From NCBI RefSeq assembly GCF_001712795.1, contig NZ_KV757636.1, positions 43,690-107,689 on the forward strand: DNA of 64,000 bases, given 5' to 3'. The position numbers were made by a program, and so were the translations under genes. The stretch is from Nostoc sp. KVJ20 (GTDB taxonomy: Bacteria > Cyanobacteriota > Cyanobacteriia > Cyanobacteriales > Nostocaceae). The notes under the pieces are model-generated. The model saw only the letters and a list, made by a program, of their open reading frames with translations. It made no database searches and was not told the DNA's origin. Positions 62,409 through 64,000 of the stretch are shown here, piece by piece (the stretch's first letter is position 1; the number at the start of each line of letters is the position of its first letter).

Positions 62409-62823
62409 GGTTTTACTGGATACTAATATTCTCGTTTATATCTACGACCCACTAGATATAGTGAAACAGGAACGAGCAATCGCAATTACTGACCAATTGA
62501 TTCGTTCTGGGAAGGCAGTAATTAGTACCCAGGTGTTGGGAGAGTTTTTTATGGCCACAACCAGGACTCGGCGATTGCTTTTAACTCCTGCTGAGGCGCT
62601 GGTGCGAATGCGTAACTATTTAGCTGCTTGCCATGTCGTTGATATTACACGGCTCATTTCCCTAGAAGCGATTCGCGGTGTGGAAACCCATTACTTCGGG
62701 TTTTGGGACGCGCAAATTTGGGCAACGGCGCGACTCAACCAAATTGAAGAAGTTTATACTGAGGACTTTGCATCAGGTGCGACGGTTGAGGGCGTGCGGT
62801 TTACGAATCCTTTTATAGATTAA
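62398..62823 (+). CDS. PIN-domain toxin (VapC family)
   Basis: The 141-residue protein starts at ATG 62398 inside the antitoxin's end. An earlier in-frame start at 62305 would lie deep in the antitoxin and is rejected. PIN signatures are GRVLLDTNILVYIYDP (first Asp), STQVLGEFFMATTR (Glu), YFGFWDAQIWATARL (Asp) and YTEDFASGATVEGVRFTNPF. It is presumed to be a tRNA- or rRNA-cleaving ribonuclease neutralised by the RHH partner. The pair is independent of the VapBC-type pair at 9118-9788 and of a different subfamily. Confidence 0.88.
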   Translation: MNGRVLLDTNILVYIYDPLDIVKQERAIAITDQLIRSGKAVISTQVLGEFFMATTRTRRLLLTPAEALVRMRNYLAACHVVDITRLISLEAIRGVETHYFGFWDAQIWATARLNQIEEVYTEDFASGATVEGVRFTNPFID

Positions 62824-62998
62824 AAAAGATTCCCGACTGCTCTCAGAAATCAAGAATCTCAGCCTTGGAGCGATGCCTACGGCGGTCATTGAGCGCAGCC
62901 GAAGTGCGAGCAAAGCCTACGCACCTCACTAGCAACCCCTACATAGTGTATATTCATACAATTAGCATTATGTCAAGATATTGACCCGATGAAAAATT
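62824..62998. repeat. Convergent gap with GC-rich dispersed repeat
   Basis: A GC-rich segment at 62866-62925 (GCGATGCCTACGGCGG and GCAAAGCCTACGC) resembles dispersed Nostoc repeats like those near 4622 and 31735. It lies between convergent genes. No gene is seen. Confidence 0.55.
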
Positions 62999-63895
62999 TT
63001 AGGGCTTTGAGGTTCCTGTTTCTGGCTGAATCATAATAGGCACTACGCCTTTTTCAGAGCCAATAATTACCAGCTTAGAATTATTAGATTGAGCTAGCTT
63101 TTCTGTGGCTTCAATCGCTCGTAATTGTAGCACTTGGTTGGTAAGTCCATTAGAGATAATTTTTTGGGAATCAGCTATACCTCGTGCTTCAATAAGCTTT
63201 CTTTCTGCCTCTTGACGCTCTTTCTCTAAAACAAATTTCATCTGCTGATTTTCTTGCTCTGTCTTGAGTTTGTTTTGAATTGCAGCTTGTAGAGTATCAG
63301 GCATTTTGATGTTTCGTAAAAGAGCTTCCTCAACGATGAAACCCAAAGCCGGTATTTCTTGGGTGAGTTGTTGGTCAATTTTTTGGGCAATTTCTTGGCG
63401 TTTGGTAGAGTAAATAGCATTGGCTGGGTAGTTTGCCGTGATAGCGCGGACAGTAGAGCGGAATCTGGAAATTACCAGTTGTGTTTCATCAGTTCCAATT
63501 GTTTTATAGACTGTAGCTGCCTTTTGCGGATCTAGCTTGTACTGAAGACTAACATCAAGATTTAGGCTCAAACCTTCTTGGGATGTCGCATCTATATTTT
63601 CCTTTATATCCTTAAGGCGAGTAGAAAAATTCAGCACCTTGCTAAAGGGATTCAGCAAGTGGACACCAGGATTAAGAGTAGTTTCAGGAACCTCACCAAA
63701 TAAATTGACGACACCGACATTACCAGGTGGGACAATCACCAAAAGCCTAGAAAAAGAATTCAGTACTGCAATACTGCCAATCAACATCATAATTGTGCGT
63801 ATAGCTAAACGTGACCTTTCACCAGAGATGCTATGTGTATTGAGATAGACGAGAATTGCAATTAGGCTAGTGACAAGAGAGACTATAAAGCCCAT
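62999..63895 (-). CDS. SPFH/prohibitin-family membrane protein
   Basis: The 298-residue protein has two N-terminal hydrophobic segments (residues 4-19 and 32-58). An SPFH/Band 7 domain follows: VIVPPGNVGVVNLFGEVPET, NPGVHLLNPFSKVLNFSTR, LSLNLDVSLQYKLDPQKAAT and NYPANAIYSTKRQEIAQKID. A helical coiled-coil C-terminus (KLKTEQENQQMKFVLEKERQ, with AERKLIEARGIADS) is typical of prohibitins. Such proteins form large rings in the membrane and modulate FtsH-type proteases. ATG 63895 is the natural start. No partner gene lies in the window. Confidence 0.9.
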   Translation of the reverse strand: MGFIVSLVTSLIAILVYLNTHSISGERSRLAIRTIMMLIGSIAVLNSFSRLLVIVPPGNVGVVNLFGEVPETTLNPGVHLLNPFSKVLNFSTRLKDIKENIDATSQEGLSLNLDVSLQYKLDPQKAATVYKTIGTDETQLVISRFRSTVRAITANYPANAIYSTKRQEIAQKIDQQLTQEIPALGFIVEEALLRNIKMPDTLQAAIQNKLKTEQENQQMKFVLEKERQEAERKLIEARGIADSQKIISNGLTNQVLQLRAIEATEKLAQSNNSKLVIIGSEKGVVPIMIQPETGTSKP

Positions 63896-64000
63896 GAGTT
63901 TTTTCTGTGTAGTTAAGACGAATATACTTAATCACATAATTCCCAAAGGCTTTTATAAAACTAATACCATTTCAGACAAGTTATTAGGACCAGCCCTTTC

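Overview
The window is a chromosomal segment of a filamentous, probably Nostoc/Anabaena-type cyanobacterium. The evidence is: frequent HIP1 octamers (GCGATCGC); a long ferredoxin-NADP reductase with a phycobilisome-linker-like N-terminus; phosphoribulokinase; several cyanobacterium-typical families (DUF3172, DUF2358, DUF1206, AMIN, PEP-CTERM, pentapeptide, AAA-like/WD40 proteins); and many heptameric short tandem repeats (STRRs) between genes. Identifications come from reading motifs by eye; no database search was run.

Layout. 1-3788: tail of a PIN toxin, a Uma2 nuclease-like gene, a DUF1493 acyl-carrier-like protein, a histidine phosphatase, glucokinase and a secreted protein. 3877-10604: an accessory island bracketed by two closely similar, same-strand Uma2 genes. 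It holds two adjacent Ser/Thr kinases, a decayed higBA toxin-antitoxin locus broken by a 101-bp MITE, a 21-bp tandem repeat array, a candidate Tse2/Tsi2-like pair and a VapBC-type pair; remnants of the Uma2 3' end recur inside it. 10746-17407: core metabolism (homoserine dehydrogenase, petH, prk, metK). 17814-31587: pentapeptide protein, epoxide-hydrolase-like enzyme, DUF1206 membrane protein, GH10-like hydrolase, DUF2358, SGNH hydrolase, two CPA2 antiporters, AMIN and DUF3172 proteins, and an ABC-2 permease.

32152-39121: surface and secretion genes: a PEP-CTERM protein, GT4 and GT2 glycosyltransferases, and a large beta-helix/RTX calcium-binding protein split into two reading frames. 39275-43679: the conserved block rplS, tRNA-Trp(CCA), secE, nusG, rplK, rplA, rplJ, rplL, with an L10-type leader and attenuator before rplJ and a strong terminator after rplL. 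43879-55605: SDR, SH3/peptidoglycan-binding proteins, M13 metallopeptidase lipoprotein, MscS channel, a G+C-richer PrsW/single-TM gene pair, and a run of small secreted proteins. 56476-62095: an HTH-AAA protein followed by an AAA-PAS-TM-WD40 protein with 14 WD repeats. 62151-63895: a RHH/PIN toxin-antitoxin pair and an SPFH/prohibitin-like protein.

The most unusual material is the Uma2-bracketed island and the HTH-AAA/WD40 pair. A repeated TCAGTTAA-type motif lies upstream of the latter and of the M13 peptidase gene 10 kb away.
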